Source of the DNA: JAAYGD01 sp964428195
Lineage (GTDB): Bacteria; Bacillota_I; Bacilli_A; RF39; UBA660
DNA length: 43,168 nucleotides
NCBI GenBank assembly: GCA_964428195.1
Contig: CAYRXC010000004.1
Coordinates: forward strand, 1 to 43,168
Direction of reading: 5' to 3'
The first letter of the stretch is position 1, and each line of letters opens with the position of its first letter. Of the stretch, positions 14,422-23,333 are shown piece after piece. The notes under the pieces are model-generated. The model was not told where the DNA came from. It saw nothing but the letters and a program-made list of their open reading frames with translations, and did not search any database. A program made the position numbers and the translations under genes.

Positions 14422-16797
14422 ATGTACAAAGTAAGAAAAAGAGATGGAAAGATTGTCGAGTTTAAAATTGAAAAGATTGGAAATGCCATTAAATCAGCTT
14501 TTGAGGCAGAAAATAAGGAGTTTACTGATAACGTAATAGATTTTATAGCGCTTAAGGTAACTTCAAATTTTGAGCCTAAAATTGTCGATGGAATCATATC
14601 AGTAGAAGATATTCAAGATAGTGTTGAAGAAACTTTATCTTTAGCTGGATATCCAGATGTTGCAAAAGCATATATTCTTTATAGAAAACTACATGAAAAA
14701 ATGAGAAATATAAAAGAAACAGTATTAGACTATAAAGATGTTGTAAACAAATATTTAAATGTTAGTGATTGGAGAGTAAAAGAAAACTCTACTGTTACCT
14801 ATTCAGTTGGAGGTTTAATATTAAGCAATTCTGGAGCTATAACTGCTAATTATTGGTTGAGTGAAGTATACAACGATGAAGTTGAAAAAGCTCATAAGAA
14901 CGCAGATATTCACGTTCATGATTTATCAATGTTGACTGGTTATTGTGCTGGTTGGTCGTTAAAACAATTAATTCAAGAAGGATTAGGTGGAGTTCCTGGA
15001 AAGATTACATCGTCTCCTCCAAAACATCTTTCAACATTATGTAATCAAATGGTTAACTTTCTAGGGATAATGCAAAACGAATGGGCAGGGGCTCAAGCAT
15101 TCTCTTCATTTGATACATATTTAGCGCCATTTGTAAAAGTAGATAATTTAACTTTTAAAGAGGTTAAGCAAAGTATTCAATCTTTTGTATATGGAGTAAA
15201 CACTCCTAGTAGATGGGGAACTCAAGCACCATTTACTAATATTACTTTGGATTGGGTTGTTCCTAATGATTTAGCAGAATTAAATGCTTTAGTCGGTGGA
15301 AAAGAAATGGATTTCAAATATAAAGATTGTCAAAAAGAAATGGATATGGTAAATAAAGCCTTTATAGAAATAATGATAGAAGGAGATGCCAACGGAAGAG
15401 GATTTCAATACCCTATTCCAACATATTCAATAACTAAAGAATTCGATTGGAGTGAAACAGAAAACAATAAATTATTATTTGAAATGACAGCAAAATATGG
15501 TACTCCTTATTTTTCAAATTACGTTAATAGTGATATGGAACCAAGCGATGTAAGAAGTATGTGCTGTAGATTAAGACTTGATCTTAGAGAATTAAGAAAG
15601 AAATCCGGAGGCTTCTTTGGAAGTGGAGAATCAACAGGTTCTATTGGTGTTGTAACATTAAATATGCCTAGAATCGCATTTCTTTCTAAAGATGAAAACG
15701 AGTTTTTCGAAAGACTTAACACTATGATGGATATCGCAGCAAACTCTCTAGATACAAAAAGAAAAGTAATAAACAAGTTTCTAGAAGCAGGTTTATATCC
15801 ATACACCAAAAGATACTTAGGTTCATTTAACAATCACTTTTCCACTATTGGATTGGTAGGTATGAATGAGGCTTGTTTAAATGCAAATTGGATTAATAAA
15901 GATTTAACTGACAAGGAAGCACAAGATTTTACTAAAAAAGTATTAAATCATATGAGAAATAGACTTTCAGATTATCAAGAAAAATATGGAGATTTATTCA
16001 ATCTTGAAGCAACTCCAGCAGAATCTACAAGTTATAGACTTGCTAAGCATGATAAAGAAAAATATCCAAACATTATTACAGCTTCTTCTAAAGAAAATGA
16101 AACTCCATACTATACAAATAGTTCACATTTACCAGTTTCATTCACAGAAGATGTATTCAAAGCATTAGAAATACAAGATGAATTACAAGTGTTATATACA
16201 TCGGGAACAGTATTCCACGCTTTCTTAGGAGAAAAACTTCCTGATTGGAAATCAGCCGCTAATCTAGTCAAGAAAATCGCAGAAAACTTTAAATTACCAT
16301 ATTATACAATGTCTCCAACATATTCAATATGTAAAGTACATGGGTATTTAGTTGGTGAACATTTCGAATGTCCAGAATGTGGTGGTCCTACTGAAGTATA
16401 TAGTAGAATAACTGGATATTATAGACCAGTTCAAAATTGGAATGATGGAAAAACTCAAGAGTATAAGCATAGACAAGTATATGACACCGGTTCTTCTTAT
16501 TTGCATGAAAAGAAAAACGATAATGTTGTTACAATAAAAGAATCTCAAAAAATGGAACAAGAAGATAAAATAATGTTGTTTGGAACAAAGACTTGCCCTA
16601 ATTGTAAAGTTGCAAAAGTAATTCTAGATAAAGAGAATGTTAAGTATGAATATATAGATGCTGAAGAAAATGAAAACATTACAAAATCTTTTAAAGTATC
16701 TCAAGCACCAACTTTAGTATTACAAAAAGGTGAAGAACACGAAAATATAGTTGGAGTATCTAATATTAAAAAATATTTAGAGGAATCTAAGAAATGA
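14422..16797 (+). CDS. nrdD: Anaerobic (class III) ribonucleoside-triphosphate reductase with fused redoxin domain
   Basis: A 791-residue enzyme that makes dNTPs from NTPs with a glycyl radical. Residues 1-95 are an ATP cone, the allosteric domain. The ten-stranded barrel contains MCCRL (C381, C382) and GSTGSIGVV-like residues. The zinc site is C637, H640, C650, C653, and the radical glycine is G665 in RITGYYRPV. From about 716 to the end is an extra glutaredoxin/NrdH-like domain with a CPNC site (C725, C728) and a cis-Pro in SQAPTLVL. AGGAGA precedes the ATG. The stop overlaps the reductase ATG by 4 nt (ATGA), so redoxin and reductase are translationally coupled. Confidence 0.95.
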   Translation: MYKVRKRDGKIVEFKIEKIGNAIKSAFEAENKEFTDNVIDFIALKVTSNFEPKIVDGIISVEDIQDSVEETLSLAGYPDVAKAYILYRKLHEKMRNIKETVLDYKDVVNKYLNVSDWRVKENSTVTYSVGGLILSNSGAITANYWLSEVYNDEVEKAHKNADIHVHDLSMLTGYCAGWSLKQLIQEGLGGVPGKITSSPPKHLSTLCNQMVNFLGIMQNEWAGAQAFSSFDTYLAPFVKVDNLTFKEVKQSIQSFVYGVNTPSRWGTQAPFTNITLDWVVPNDLAELNALVGGKEMDFKYKDCQKEMDMVNKAFIEIMIEGDANGRGFQYPIPTYSITKEFDWSETENNKLLFEMTAKYGTPYFSNYVNSDMEPSDVRSMCCRLRLDLRELRKKSGGFFGSGESTGSIGVVTLNMPRIAFLSKDENEFFERLNTMMDIAANSLDTKRKVINKFLEAGLYPYTKRYLGSFNNHFSTIGLVGMNEACLNANWINKDLTDKEAQDFTKKVLNHMRNRLSDYQEKYGDLFNLEATPAESTSYRLAKHDKEKYPNIITASSKENETPYYTNSSHLPVSFTEDVFKALEIQDELQVLYTSGTVFHAFLGEKLPDWKSAANLVKKIAENFKLPYYTMSPTYSICKVHGYLVGEHFECPECGGPTEVYSRITGYYRPVQNWNDGKTQEYKHRQVYDTGSSYLHEKKNDNVVTIKESQKMEQEDKIMLFGTKTCPNCKVAKVILDKENVKYEYIDAEENENITKSFKVSQAPTLVLQKGEEHENIVGVSNIKKYLEESKK

Positions 16798-17687
16798 TAT
16801 ATGATATCGTAATAATTGGAGCAGGAGTTGCAGGTATGACTTCTGCCCTATATGCTCTAAGAGCAAACAAAAAAGTATTAATATTAGAACAAGAAACTAT
16901 TGGAGGGCAAATAGCAACCTCTCCCCTTGTTGAAAACTATCCTGGTTTTATTAGTATAAGTGGAATAGAACTATCAAATAATTTATATGATCAAATTATT
17001 AATTTAGGTGTAGATTTTGAATTAGAAAAAGTAATCAAGGTCGATCTCAATAAAGATATTAAGATTATTACTACCGATTACAATGAATATAAAGGAAAAA
17101 CAGTTATTGTTGCAACCGGTTGTAAGCATAGACCTCTAGGGATAGAAAATGAAGAGAAATATATTGGAAATGGACTATCTTACTGTGTTCTATGTGATGG
17201 TGCCTTCTTTAAAGGAAAAGATGTTGCAATAGTTGGAGGGGGAAATACAGCAATTGTAAGTGCAATTTATTTATCTGAAATAGTAAATAAAATATATATA
17301 GTTCAAAATTTAGAAAAATTAACCGCTGAAGAAAAACTAATAGAAAAGATTCAAACCATTAATAACATAGAATACTTATTCAATTCAAAAATTACAGGAA
17401 TAATAGGAAACGAAAAGATTGAAGGTATTTCTATAGAAGACAAAATATTAGATATAGATGGCGTATTTATTTCAATTGGATTAATTCCTCAAAACGAAGT
17501 ATTTAAAGAACATTTAGAGCTAAGCAAATCCGGTTATATTGTTTCTGATGAGTCATGTAAGACCAATATAGAAGGTGTTTTTGTAGCAGGAGATTGCAGA
17601 ACAAAAAAAGTAAGACAACTTACTTCTGCTTCTTCAGATGGTACTACAGCCGCAATAGAAGCTTGTTATTATGTAGACAAAATATAA
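16794..17687 (+). CDS. Thioredoxin-reductase-like flavoprotein
   Basis: A 297-residue TrxB-type flavoprotein. FAD binding is shown by IIGAGVAGM (8-16) and the C-terminal GVFVAGDCR; the redox-active pair is CVLC (C131, C134) followed by DGAFF. The second nucleotide domain has GGGNTA (148-153) but lacks HRRxxxR, the motif that recognises the NADPH phosphate: the sequence there is IVQNLEKLTAEEK. NADH or ferredoxin is therefore a possible donor. The 4 nt overlap with nrdD, whose C-terminus is a redoxin, strongly suggests it recharges that domain. The stop is followed at once by a bidirectional terminator. Confidence 0.9.
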   Translation: MIYDIVIIGAGVAGMTSALYALRANKKVLILEQETIGGQIATSPLVENYPGFISISGIELSNNLYDQIINLGVDFELEKVIKVDLNKDIKIITTDYNEYKGKTVIVATGCKHRPLGIENEEKYIGNGLSYCVLCDGAFFKGKDVAIVGGGNTAIVSAIYLSEIVNKIYIVQNLEKLTAEEKLIEKIQTINNIEYLFNSKITGIIGNEKIEGISIEDKILDIDGVFISIGLIPQNEVFKEHLELSKSGYIVSDESCKTNIEGVFVAGDCRTKKVRQLTSASSDGTTAAIEACYYVDKI

Positions 17688-17713
17688 AAAATTAATAGTA
17701 TTATTAATTTTTT
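17686..17713. terminator. Bidirectional terminator between the nrd operon and holA
   Basis: Stem AAAAAATTAATA / TATTAATTTTTT with loop GTAT gives T runs on both strands. It starts in the reductase stop codon and ends 2 nt before the holA stop at 17716. Confidence 0.85.
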
Positions 17714-17715
17714 TT

Positions 17716-18642
17716 TTACATGTTTAACAAATATAGTCTAAAAGCTGCTTTTTTATCTTTTTTACCTGTTTTAATAGCTACATCTAAATCAAATAATTTC
17801 AACATATTATTTTTAGCTTCCTCAATAGATATGCTAGAATTTCTAGCTAATTTAACTCTATATGGATGAACATCTAACTCTTTAGAAATATCATACTCAG
17901 AATAATTGCTTTCAATAAGTGTCTTAGTTTGAAATATTAACCTAAAATGATCGCCAAGAATGCTAATCAATTTTACCTCTTCTTCATTGATCAATAATAA
18001 ATCATCATAGATTAATAATGCTTTCCCAATATCTTTACTTGATACTGCATTAATTAACTCAAATATATTGTTTTCTATAGCTTTTGAAGATATATTATTT
18101 ATATCATCCTTTGTTATAATTTTATCTTCTTTATATAAATCCAGCTTATCTATTTCATTGCTTATAACATCAAGATTATTTCCAACAAAACTATAAAAAT
18201 AGTTCAAAGTCGATATATCTATTGTGTAGCCCAACCTATCAAATTCATTTGAAATAAATTTAATAGTTTCTACTTCGTTTAATTTATTAAATACATATAC
18301 AGACCCTAATCTCATCAATTCTTTTATTACTTTTTTTCTCTCATCTATTTTTGATTGAACAGAAAGTATTAATTTATTATCAAAATCGTTTTTTAAAACC
18401 TCTCCTAATGTGTCAAGATTTTCCTTATTGTCATTTGAAGAAGTAAGAAAATTACAATTTTTACATACTATAACCTTTTTATCATAAAACAAAGAATAAC
18501 TTAACAAGTCTTCTTTTACATCATTAAAAAGCATTGTTTCCATATCGTAAATAATAGAAGGTTCATTATTTATTATTTCTTCTATTTTTTTATTTATTAA
18601 ATATGATTCTTCCCCATAAACTAAAAATAATTTTTCCTTCAT
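17716..18642 (-). CDS. holA: DNA polymerase III delta subunit
   Basis: A 308-residue clamp-loader subunit that opens the sliding clamp. The N-terminal FLVYGEESYLINKKIEEI is the family start, and the degenerate AAA+ region (LSVQSKIDERKKVIKEL) and C-terminal collar domain (ISILGDHFRLI...HPYRVKLA...DVAIKTGKKD) are complete. GGGGAG precedes the ATG. In Bacillus holA follows comEC directly. Here a decayed comEC end sits 19 nt upstream of the ATG, while the intact comEC is 2 kb away. Confidence 0.93.
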   Translation of the reverse strand: MKEKLFLVYGEESYLINKKIEEIINNEPSIIYDMETMLFNDVKEDLLSYSLFYDKKVIVCKNCNFLTSSNDNKENLDTLGEVLKNDFDNKLILSVQSKIDERKKVIKELMRLGSVYVFNKLNEVETIKFISNEFDRLGYTIDISTLNYFYSFVGNNLDVISNEIDKLDLYKEDKIITKDDINNISSKAIENNIFELINAVSSKDIGKALLIYDDLLLINEEEVKLISILGDHFRLIFQTKTLIESNYSEYDISKELDVHPYRVKLARNSSISIEEAKNNMLKLFDLDVAIKTGKKDKKAAFRLYLLNM

Positions 18643-18661
18643 ATTATCTCCCCGTTACTAT

Positions 18662-18930
18662 TTATTTATTTATGATAATAAATTTAATATTTCCATTTAC
18701 ATCGGTTCTATATGTTATTACTCTATAATTATATATGATTCCAATATTTCTTTATTTGTATGCCCAAACTTGTTATTTTCTTCTACTGAAATTATACCAT
18801 ACAATGGAGTTATGCTTTCAATAAATTCTTTATTAATCCTAATCTTATATCTATATTACCTTAAAAATACATATTTATTAAATTATGTTTTTCAAGAATT
18901 TCTTCTTCTTAATTTACTATTTAAACACCA
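18662..18930 (-). pseudogene. Remnant of the comEC 3' end (metallo-beta-lactamase domain)
   Basis: Translated in pieces on the minus strand this stretch gives EEEILEKHNLINMYF, then NKEFIESITPLYGIISVEEN and NKFGHTNKEILES, then after a frameshift YRTDVNGNIKFIIINK and a stop at 18662-18664. These align in order with the last ~100 residues of ComEC (EEDIISKYN, EEFIDSINPKYSLISVGENN, RFGHPKESVLDI, YRTDLDGSIEIKL). The metal-binding HHG is lost and there are several stops. It ends 19 nt before the holA start codon with the normal operon spacing, so it looks like the original comEC terminus, left behind when the region between was inserted or duplicated. The upstream edge (about 18930) is approximate. 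Confidence 0.8.
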
Positions 18931-18970
18931 TGTGGTAATTACTAGGTATCACACAATTTAAACCAAAATA

Positions 18971-18994
18971 AAAAGAGCTGTAATTTTACAGTTC
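18971..18994 (-). terminator. Terminator of the 121-residue gene
   Basis: Minus-strand CTGTAA/TTACAG hairpin followed after CTC by a T run, 7 nt beyond the gene stop. The stem is short (5-6 bp). Confidence 0.55.
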
Positions 18995-19000
18995 CTAATA

Positions 19001-19366
19001 TTATTTTTTTGTTCTTTTAAGTGTATATGCCGAATGTTCTAGATAAACTGATCCACTTAAAGGTTCCCTCCACTTTTCTTCAACACACACCATATCCTCT
19101 GCTTCCTTTTTTACAACAACACTTCCTGAATTTAATAAAGAAATAAAATCTTCCTGATAAAAGGTTTCTTTACCATACCCTTCTTCTATTGATCTAAGTT
19201 CCACTTTATAACCATCATCTACTTTATATGATTCTTCAACAATTACGCATTCCACCCATTTTTCACGAGTGCCACTTGATTTTATCGCAACTGGACCATA
19301 AAGTTCAATAGGATGCATCAATACAAAATAATGCGATTTCTTATCAATACCATATATATTATTCAT
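19001..19366 (-). CDS. Unknown accessory protein
   Basis: A 121-residue soluble protein, predicted mainly beta-rich (HYFVLMHPIELYGPVAIK, WVECVIVEESYKV, GYKVELRSIEEGYG). No family was recognised. AAAGGAAG precedes the ATG at 19366, which was chosen over an upstream in-frame start. Local GC is about 36% against 20-28% in comEC, and the codon mix differs from its neighbours, suggesting recent acquisition. It is part of the accessory stretch between holA and comEC, downstream of the duplicated-domain gene on the same strand and with its own terminator. Confidence 0.6.
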   Translation of the reverse strand: MNNIYGIDKKSHYFVLMHPIELYGPVAIKSSGTREKWVECVIVEESYKVDDGYKVELRSIEEGYGKETFYQEDFISLLNSGSVVVKKEAEDMVCVEEKWREPLSGSVYLEHSAYTLKRTKK

Positions 19367-19497
19367 AATACTTCCTTTCTTGATTATGTATACTACCAAT
19401 TTATGAAATATATGTCAATTAAAAGTATTATTAAATATGAATAAAACAAGCATTCAAATTTTTTTTAATTATAATGTCTTATTTTTAATAGTCATTA

Positions 19498-19632
19498 TTA
19501 ATTAATTTTTTTTCTATTACAAACACATTCAATAAAAACATTGGCTACTTTAAAGTGTTCTATCACATTAATTGATTTCCCCATATGATCATAATTTTCA
19601 CAGGATGATATGTGTTGAAGCACATGATTTTT
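19498..19632 (-). pseudogene. Possible gene fragment
   Basis: An open frame of 44 residues without a ribosome-binding site (internal GTG at 19623) that reads protein-like: ISSCENYDHMGKSINVIEHF followed by KVANVFIECVCNRKKIN. It lies between the terminator of the 269-residue gene and the 121-residue gene, in the higher-GC stretch. It could be the tail of a lost gene, or chance. The rest of the ~300 bp gap 19367-19695 shows nothing further except the terminator. Confidence 0.25.
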
Positions 19633-19661
19633 AAAAAAAGAGAATTACTATTGTAACTCTC
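19633..19661 (-). terminator. Terminator of the duplicated-domain gene
   Basis: Minus-strand stem GAGAGTTAC / GTAATTCTC (one G-U pair) with loop AATA, followed by a T run of seven. Confidence 0.75.
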
Positions 19662-19695
19662 TTATAGCACTTAGTTTTTAGTTTTATATTAATCT

Positions 19696-20505
19696 TTATA
19701 ACACCTGTTTTTGCTCTGAAAATTCTTCTTTTATTTCATAATATGTTGAAAATGGGATACTTTTATCTTCTAAGTGTGCATTTAATCTATTTATCATTTC
19801 AACTACCAGTTGTTTTTCTTCACTCATAAAAGATGCTTCAGGTTTAAACCAATCCGAATACATTTCGCTTAATTTTTTTATAGTTTGATTATAGACCTCA
19901 GAATAACCATCTCTGTTTTCCGTTAATTTTATGATTGATACAAGTCTTATAATATCGTTCTCCTGAAATCTTATCCAAAATCCACTTTCTTCTTCAAGTT
20001 TAATTACTTCATCAGCCACTTGATTTAAACCGGGTATTTGGGTTCTAAGCACATCAGCTTTTCTCTTCGATTCATTTTCTTTTGCTATTCTCTGTTGCTC
20101 CTTTGTAGCCTCATTAGCTGTCATAAGTGGTTTGCTCTTATCGTTCATATGTTCATTAAACTTTTGCATTACAAGATATATTGGCTGTTCTTTCGGATTC
20201 GAATAAGTAAAATTTCTTCTCCAACTTTCGTAATTTTCCATTAAATCATGACAAGCCTTATTAAATTCAACTTGAAACTCTGGCTTATCTTCAGTAACTA
20301 TAACTATGTCTATTAATCGATTTATACGATTTTCTTGATTACTAAATTGATCATAATCTTCATGTACTCTTCCAAATGGTTTTTCTAGTTTTGCTGCTTC
20401 GATTGCTAATTCTCCTAGATTAGGATATTCCCTTAATATATCTTCTTTTATTGCTCCTATTCTTTCTTCTTCAGTTTTATAATACGCTGTATAATTATAA
20501 TCCAT
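19696..20505 (-). CDS. Unknown protein made of two tandem homologous domains
   Basis: A 269-residue soluble helical protein of unknown function. Residues 22-137 and 152-265 are homologous: DILREYPNL / DVLRTQIPGL at the start, NRINRLIDIVIVTED / NDIIRLVSIIKLTEN in the middle, and FNEHMNDKSKP / LNAHLEDKSIP near the end. They are joined by a charged linker (138-151, rich in K and E). No signal or membrane segment is seen. GAGGTG precedes the ATG, with an extended -10 at 20524-20532. GC is about 37% in the sampled part against 20-28% in the flanking comEC, consistent with horizontal gain. Its position is between comEC and the remnant beside holA. Confidence 0.65.
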   Translation of the reverse strand: MDYNYTAYYKTEEERIGAIKEDILREYPNLGELAIEAAKLEKPFGRVHEDYDQFSNQENRINRLIDIVIVTEDKPEFQVEFNKACHDLMENYESWRRNFTYSNPKEQPIYLVMQKFNEHMNDKSKPLMTANEATKEQQRIAKENESKRKADVLRTQIPGLNQVADEVIKLEEESGFWIRFQENDIIRLVSIIKLTENRDGYSEVYNQTIKKLSEMYSDWFKPEASFMSEEKQLVVEMINRLNAHLEDKSIPFSTYYEIKEEFSEQKQVL

Positions 20506-20523
20506 ACAAACACCTCTATATTT

Positions 20524-20532
20524 ATTATAACA
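20524..20532 (-). promoter_or_regulatory. Extended -10 promoter of the duplicated-domain gene
   Basis: Minus-strand TGTTATAAT about 19 bp before the ATG at 20505, with AGAGGTG between. Confidence 0.55.
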
Positions 20533-20617
20533 AATATAATGTTTATAATAAAGAATTTTAGAATTAGTATTTATTAACTCTTTCTTTATTTTATCAAATA
20601 ATTTATGCTTTTGCCCT

Positions 20618-22699
20618 TTACCAAGGACTACAACTTCTAATCTTATATCCTTTTTTATTCAATTTGATTTCTATGCTTCCATCTAAATCAGTTCTATAAA
20701 TTTTACTATCATCTAATATATCTAACACTGATTCCTTTGGATGCCCAAATCTATTATTTTCCCCTACACTAATCAAACTATATTTTGGATTAATACTATC
20801 TATAAATTCTTCACTTGACGAAGTATACGAACCATGATGTCCTACTTTAAGAAAATCTATATCACTAATATTATATTTACTAATTATATCTTCTTCTACT
20901 TTACTACTTGCATCCCCCATAAATAAGAATTTATGATTATTTATTTTAGTATATATAACAATTGAGTTGTCATTTTCATTATCATAATCTTTATTGTTTA
21001 AAAATTGAAAATTATATTTTTCAACATTCAGTTCTTTTATACAAGAATGATATTTTATATTTTTGTTTTCTAATACTTTTTTCAATTCTTTTTCTAAATC
21101 ATTAACTTCACCACAATTAAATATTACATTTTCTATTTTAAAATCATTTACTAAATCAAAAGCCCCACCTATGTGATCCATATCCCCATGTGTTAATATC
21201 ATATAATCTATCGAAGATAGTCCAATTGATTTTAAATACGGAATAATTCTATCTCTACCTATTGAAAATTCATTTGCTTTCTTATATTCGGTTTCATATT
21301 TAAGTACTCCACCAGTATCAATAAGTATGTTTTTATTGTTAGTTAATCTAATTAATATTGAATCTCCTTGACCCACATCCATAAACTCAACACTTGGAAA
21401 ATTAGCATAATGTATTGACTTATTAATAAATAATAAAACAAGCAATAAGTAAACATATTTAATTTTGAAAAGTAACAGAGTTATTACTATATAATATAGT
21501 ATTATCAAAATATAGTTTGGTTTTCCTATTACAAAAGATAATAAATCTATGTTTGAAAAGAATAATGAGCTTATTTCTAATATATTAGTCAAAAAGAAAA
21601 GAAGATTATCAAAAAAAGGGAAAATAAAACAGATTAAGGACAAAGGAAATAATATAAAAGAAACAAAAGGAACATATATTAAATTAAATACAATGCTTAA
21701 TAAATTAAATTCATAAAAATTATTTAGTACTATTGGCAAACTCGAGAGAAATGCAACAAAGGAAACTATAAATAAATTCCCTATAAATGATTTATACTTG
21801 TTAATCTTGTTTTGAAACAATATTAAATAAGCACTTATTATAAATGAAAATTGATAACCAACACTATACAATAGATATGGATTATATATCAAGGATATAG
21901 ATAAAGTAAGCATCATTAAATCAAGCATTTTCAAATTTGTTTTTAGTATTTTATTTAAAGTTACTAATATAAAAAATATTCCAGATCTAACTATGGATGC
22001 TGTAAAATCAGTTAAAAACATATATATTAATACATATAAAAAAATCAATATATACTTATATTTAAACTTCTCTATTAGTTTTAATAACAATGCTACAACA
22101 AAAGTAATATTGGACCCCGATACAGCAAATAGATGACTTATTCCATTTTTTTGATAACTATCTTTTACATTAGAGTCTATATAATACTCTTCTCCGATAA
22201 TGAATGCATATAAATACTTCTTTGATAATTCAATTCTTTCAATTCTATCTATTATACTATCTTTCAACCTATATCTGAATTTATCATTATTTTTAATCTT
22301 CTTAATCTTGTCAATTTTCATTAATAAATGAATATTATTTTGTTTTAAATATTTTCTATAACTAAATTGATTAAACATACCTCCATCTTTAGGAATATTT
22401 AGTACACATTCTATGGATACATAATCTCCTAGATTAAATTCATTTTTAAAATTATTAATTTGAATATTATTGTCAAAATAATATGTTCCAATTATGTTTT
22501 CTAAACCAATTATTTCTATACTCAATTTATCTCCATCTATTTTATATGAATCAATATATCCTTCTATATGGTTCGTATCAATAGAATATTTTGAATCTTT
22601 TTCAAAAGAAGTATAAATTATTGACATAATTACTATAATAAAGCTAAACAAAATATATTTATACTTCAATAAGTTCTTTAATATCTTCAAATAAGGCAT
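20618..22699 (-). CDS. comEC: Competence channel protein ComEC/Rec2
   Basis: About 693 residues. ComEC forms the channel that carries single-stranded DNA across the membrane during natural transformation. It has an N-terminal OB-type DUF4131 region (about 35-150), a competence domain with FAVSGSNITFVVALL and many membrane helices (about 160-430), and a C-terminal metallo-beta-lactamase domain starting VEFMDVGQGDSILI with THGDMDHIGG and GHHGSYTSS. All key residues are present, so it appears intact. The ATG at 22699 (AGGA upstream) overlaps comEA by 41 nt; an ATG at 22717 is also possible. It follows comEA as in Bacillus. Its 3' end is paralogous to the remnant beside holA. Confidence 0.93.
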   Translation of the reverse strand: MPYLKILKNLLKYKYILFSFIIVIMSIIYTSFEKDSKYSIDTNHIEGYIDSYKIDGDKLSIEIIGLENIIGTYYFDNNIQINNFKNEFNLGDYVSIECVLNIPKDGGMFNQFSYRKYLKQNNIHLLMKIDKIKKIKNNDKFRYRLKDSIIDRIERIELSKKYLYAFIIGEEYYIDSNVKDSYQKNGISHLFAVSGSNITFVVALLLKLIEKFKYKYILIFLYVLIYMFLTDFTASIVRSGIFFILVTLNKILKTNLKMLDLMMLTLSISLIYNPYLLYSVGYQFSFIISAYLILFQNKINKYKSFIGNLFIVSFVAFLSSLPIVLNNFYEFNLLSIVFNLIYVPFVSFILFPLSLICFIFPFFDNLLFFLTNILEISSLFFSNIDLLSFVIGKPNYILIILYYIVITLLLFKIKYVYLLLVLLFINKSIHYANFPSVEFMDVGQGDSILIRLTNNKNILIDTGGVLKYETEYKKANEFSIGRDRIIPYLKSIGLSSIDYMILTHGDMDHIGGAFDLVNDFKIENVIFNCGEVNDLEKELKKVLENKNIKYHSCIKELNVEKYNFQFLNNKDYDNENDNSIVIYTKINNHKFLFMGDASSKVEEDIISKYNISDIDFLKVGHHGSYTSSSEEFIDSINPKYSLISVGENNRFGHPKESVLDILDDSKIYRTDLDGSIEIKLNKKGYKIRSCSPW

Positions 22700-23333
22700 C
22701 TCCAATTCCTGAAACATTTTTTATGTCTTCAATATTATTAAATGGTGTATTCCCCCTATATTCGATTATTGCTGTTGCTTTAGCTTCTCCAATTTTTGGC
22801 AAGTTCATTAATTCCTCTTTTGTAGCAGTATTTATATTTATTTTTGATTCAGTTGGTTCATTTACAATGTTTGTCGTTTCAGTTGTCTCATTAAATTCAC
22901 AGGCATCATTTACATTATCTATACAAACACATTCCTTTTCAATCTCTCTTATTACCTCAACAATAGTTGGTTCATTCAATCTAGCTTTCGCATCATTTAT
23001 TTGATTATTACTATAAATGATTACAAGCATTTGATCCCATACTAGTTTGCTCAAATTTATTAAACTAGTATTAGCGTTTTTTGTTAACCCTCCTGCTTTA
23101 TTTATCAAGTCTATTACTTTATCATTTTTTACACATTTATATACACCGGGGTTTACTACTTCTCCCTTTACATCGACATAACAGCTTTCTTCAATTACTT
23201 CTTCATCTTTTTTTGCAACAAGCTCTTCTTCAACTATATTAGTAATTACTTCGTTGTCTTCCTTTTTCAAGTAAAAGAACAAACCCAAAGCAAAAAGAAC
23301 TATTGTTCCAATAACTATGTATATCTTTTTCAT
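22659..23333 (-). CDS. comEA: Competence DNA receptor ComEA
   Basis: A 224-residue membrane-anchored DNA-binding protein that captures double-stranded DNA for uptake. Residues 4-22 are a membrane anchor, 52-110 an SLBB-type domain (CYVDVKGEVVNPGVYKC, DLINKAGGLT), 111-160 a low-complexity acidic linker rich in E, T and N, and 163-224 two helix-hairpin-helix motifs (ININTATKEELMNLPKIGEA, NNIEDIKNVSGIGD). The cysteines C52 and C67 could form a disulfide. Its AGGAGG ribosome-binding site lies within the right arm of a terminator-like hairpin (23334-23361), a possible control point. Confidence 0.93.
   Translation of the reverse strand: MKKIYIVIGTIVLFALGLFFYLKKEDNEVITNIVEEELVAKKDEEVIEESCYVDVKGEVVNPGVYKCVKNDKVIDLINKAGGLTKNANTSLINLSKLVWDQMLVIIYSNNQINDAKARLNEPTIVEVIREIEKECVCIDNVNDACEFNETTETTNIVNEPTESKININTATKEELMNLPKIGEAKATAIIEYRGNTPFNNIEDIKNVSGIGDALFEDIKELIEV

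Noticed and set aside
18662..18930. A functional small metallo-beta-lactamase gene
   Set aside because: Stops, a frameshift and loss of the HHG metal ligands show that it is decayed; it is a remnant of a ComEC C-terminus.
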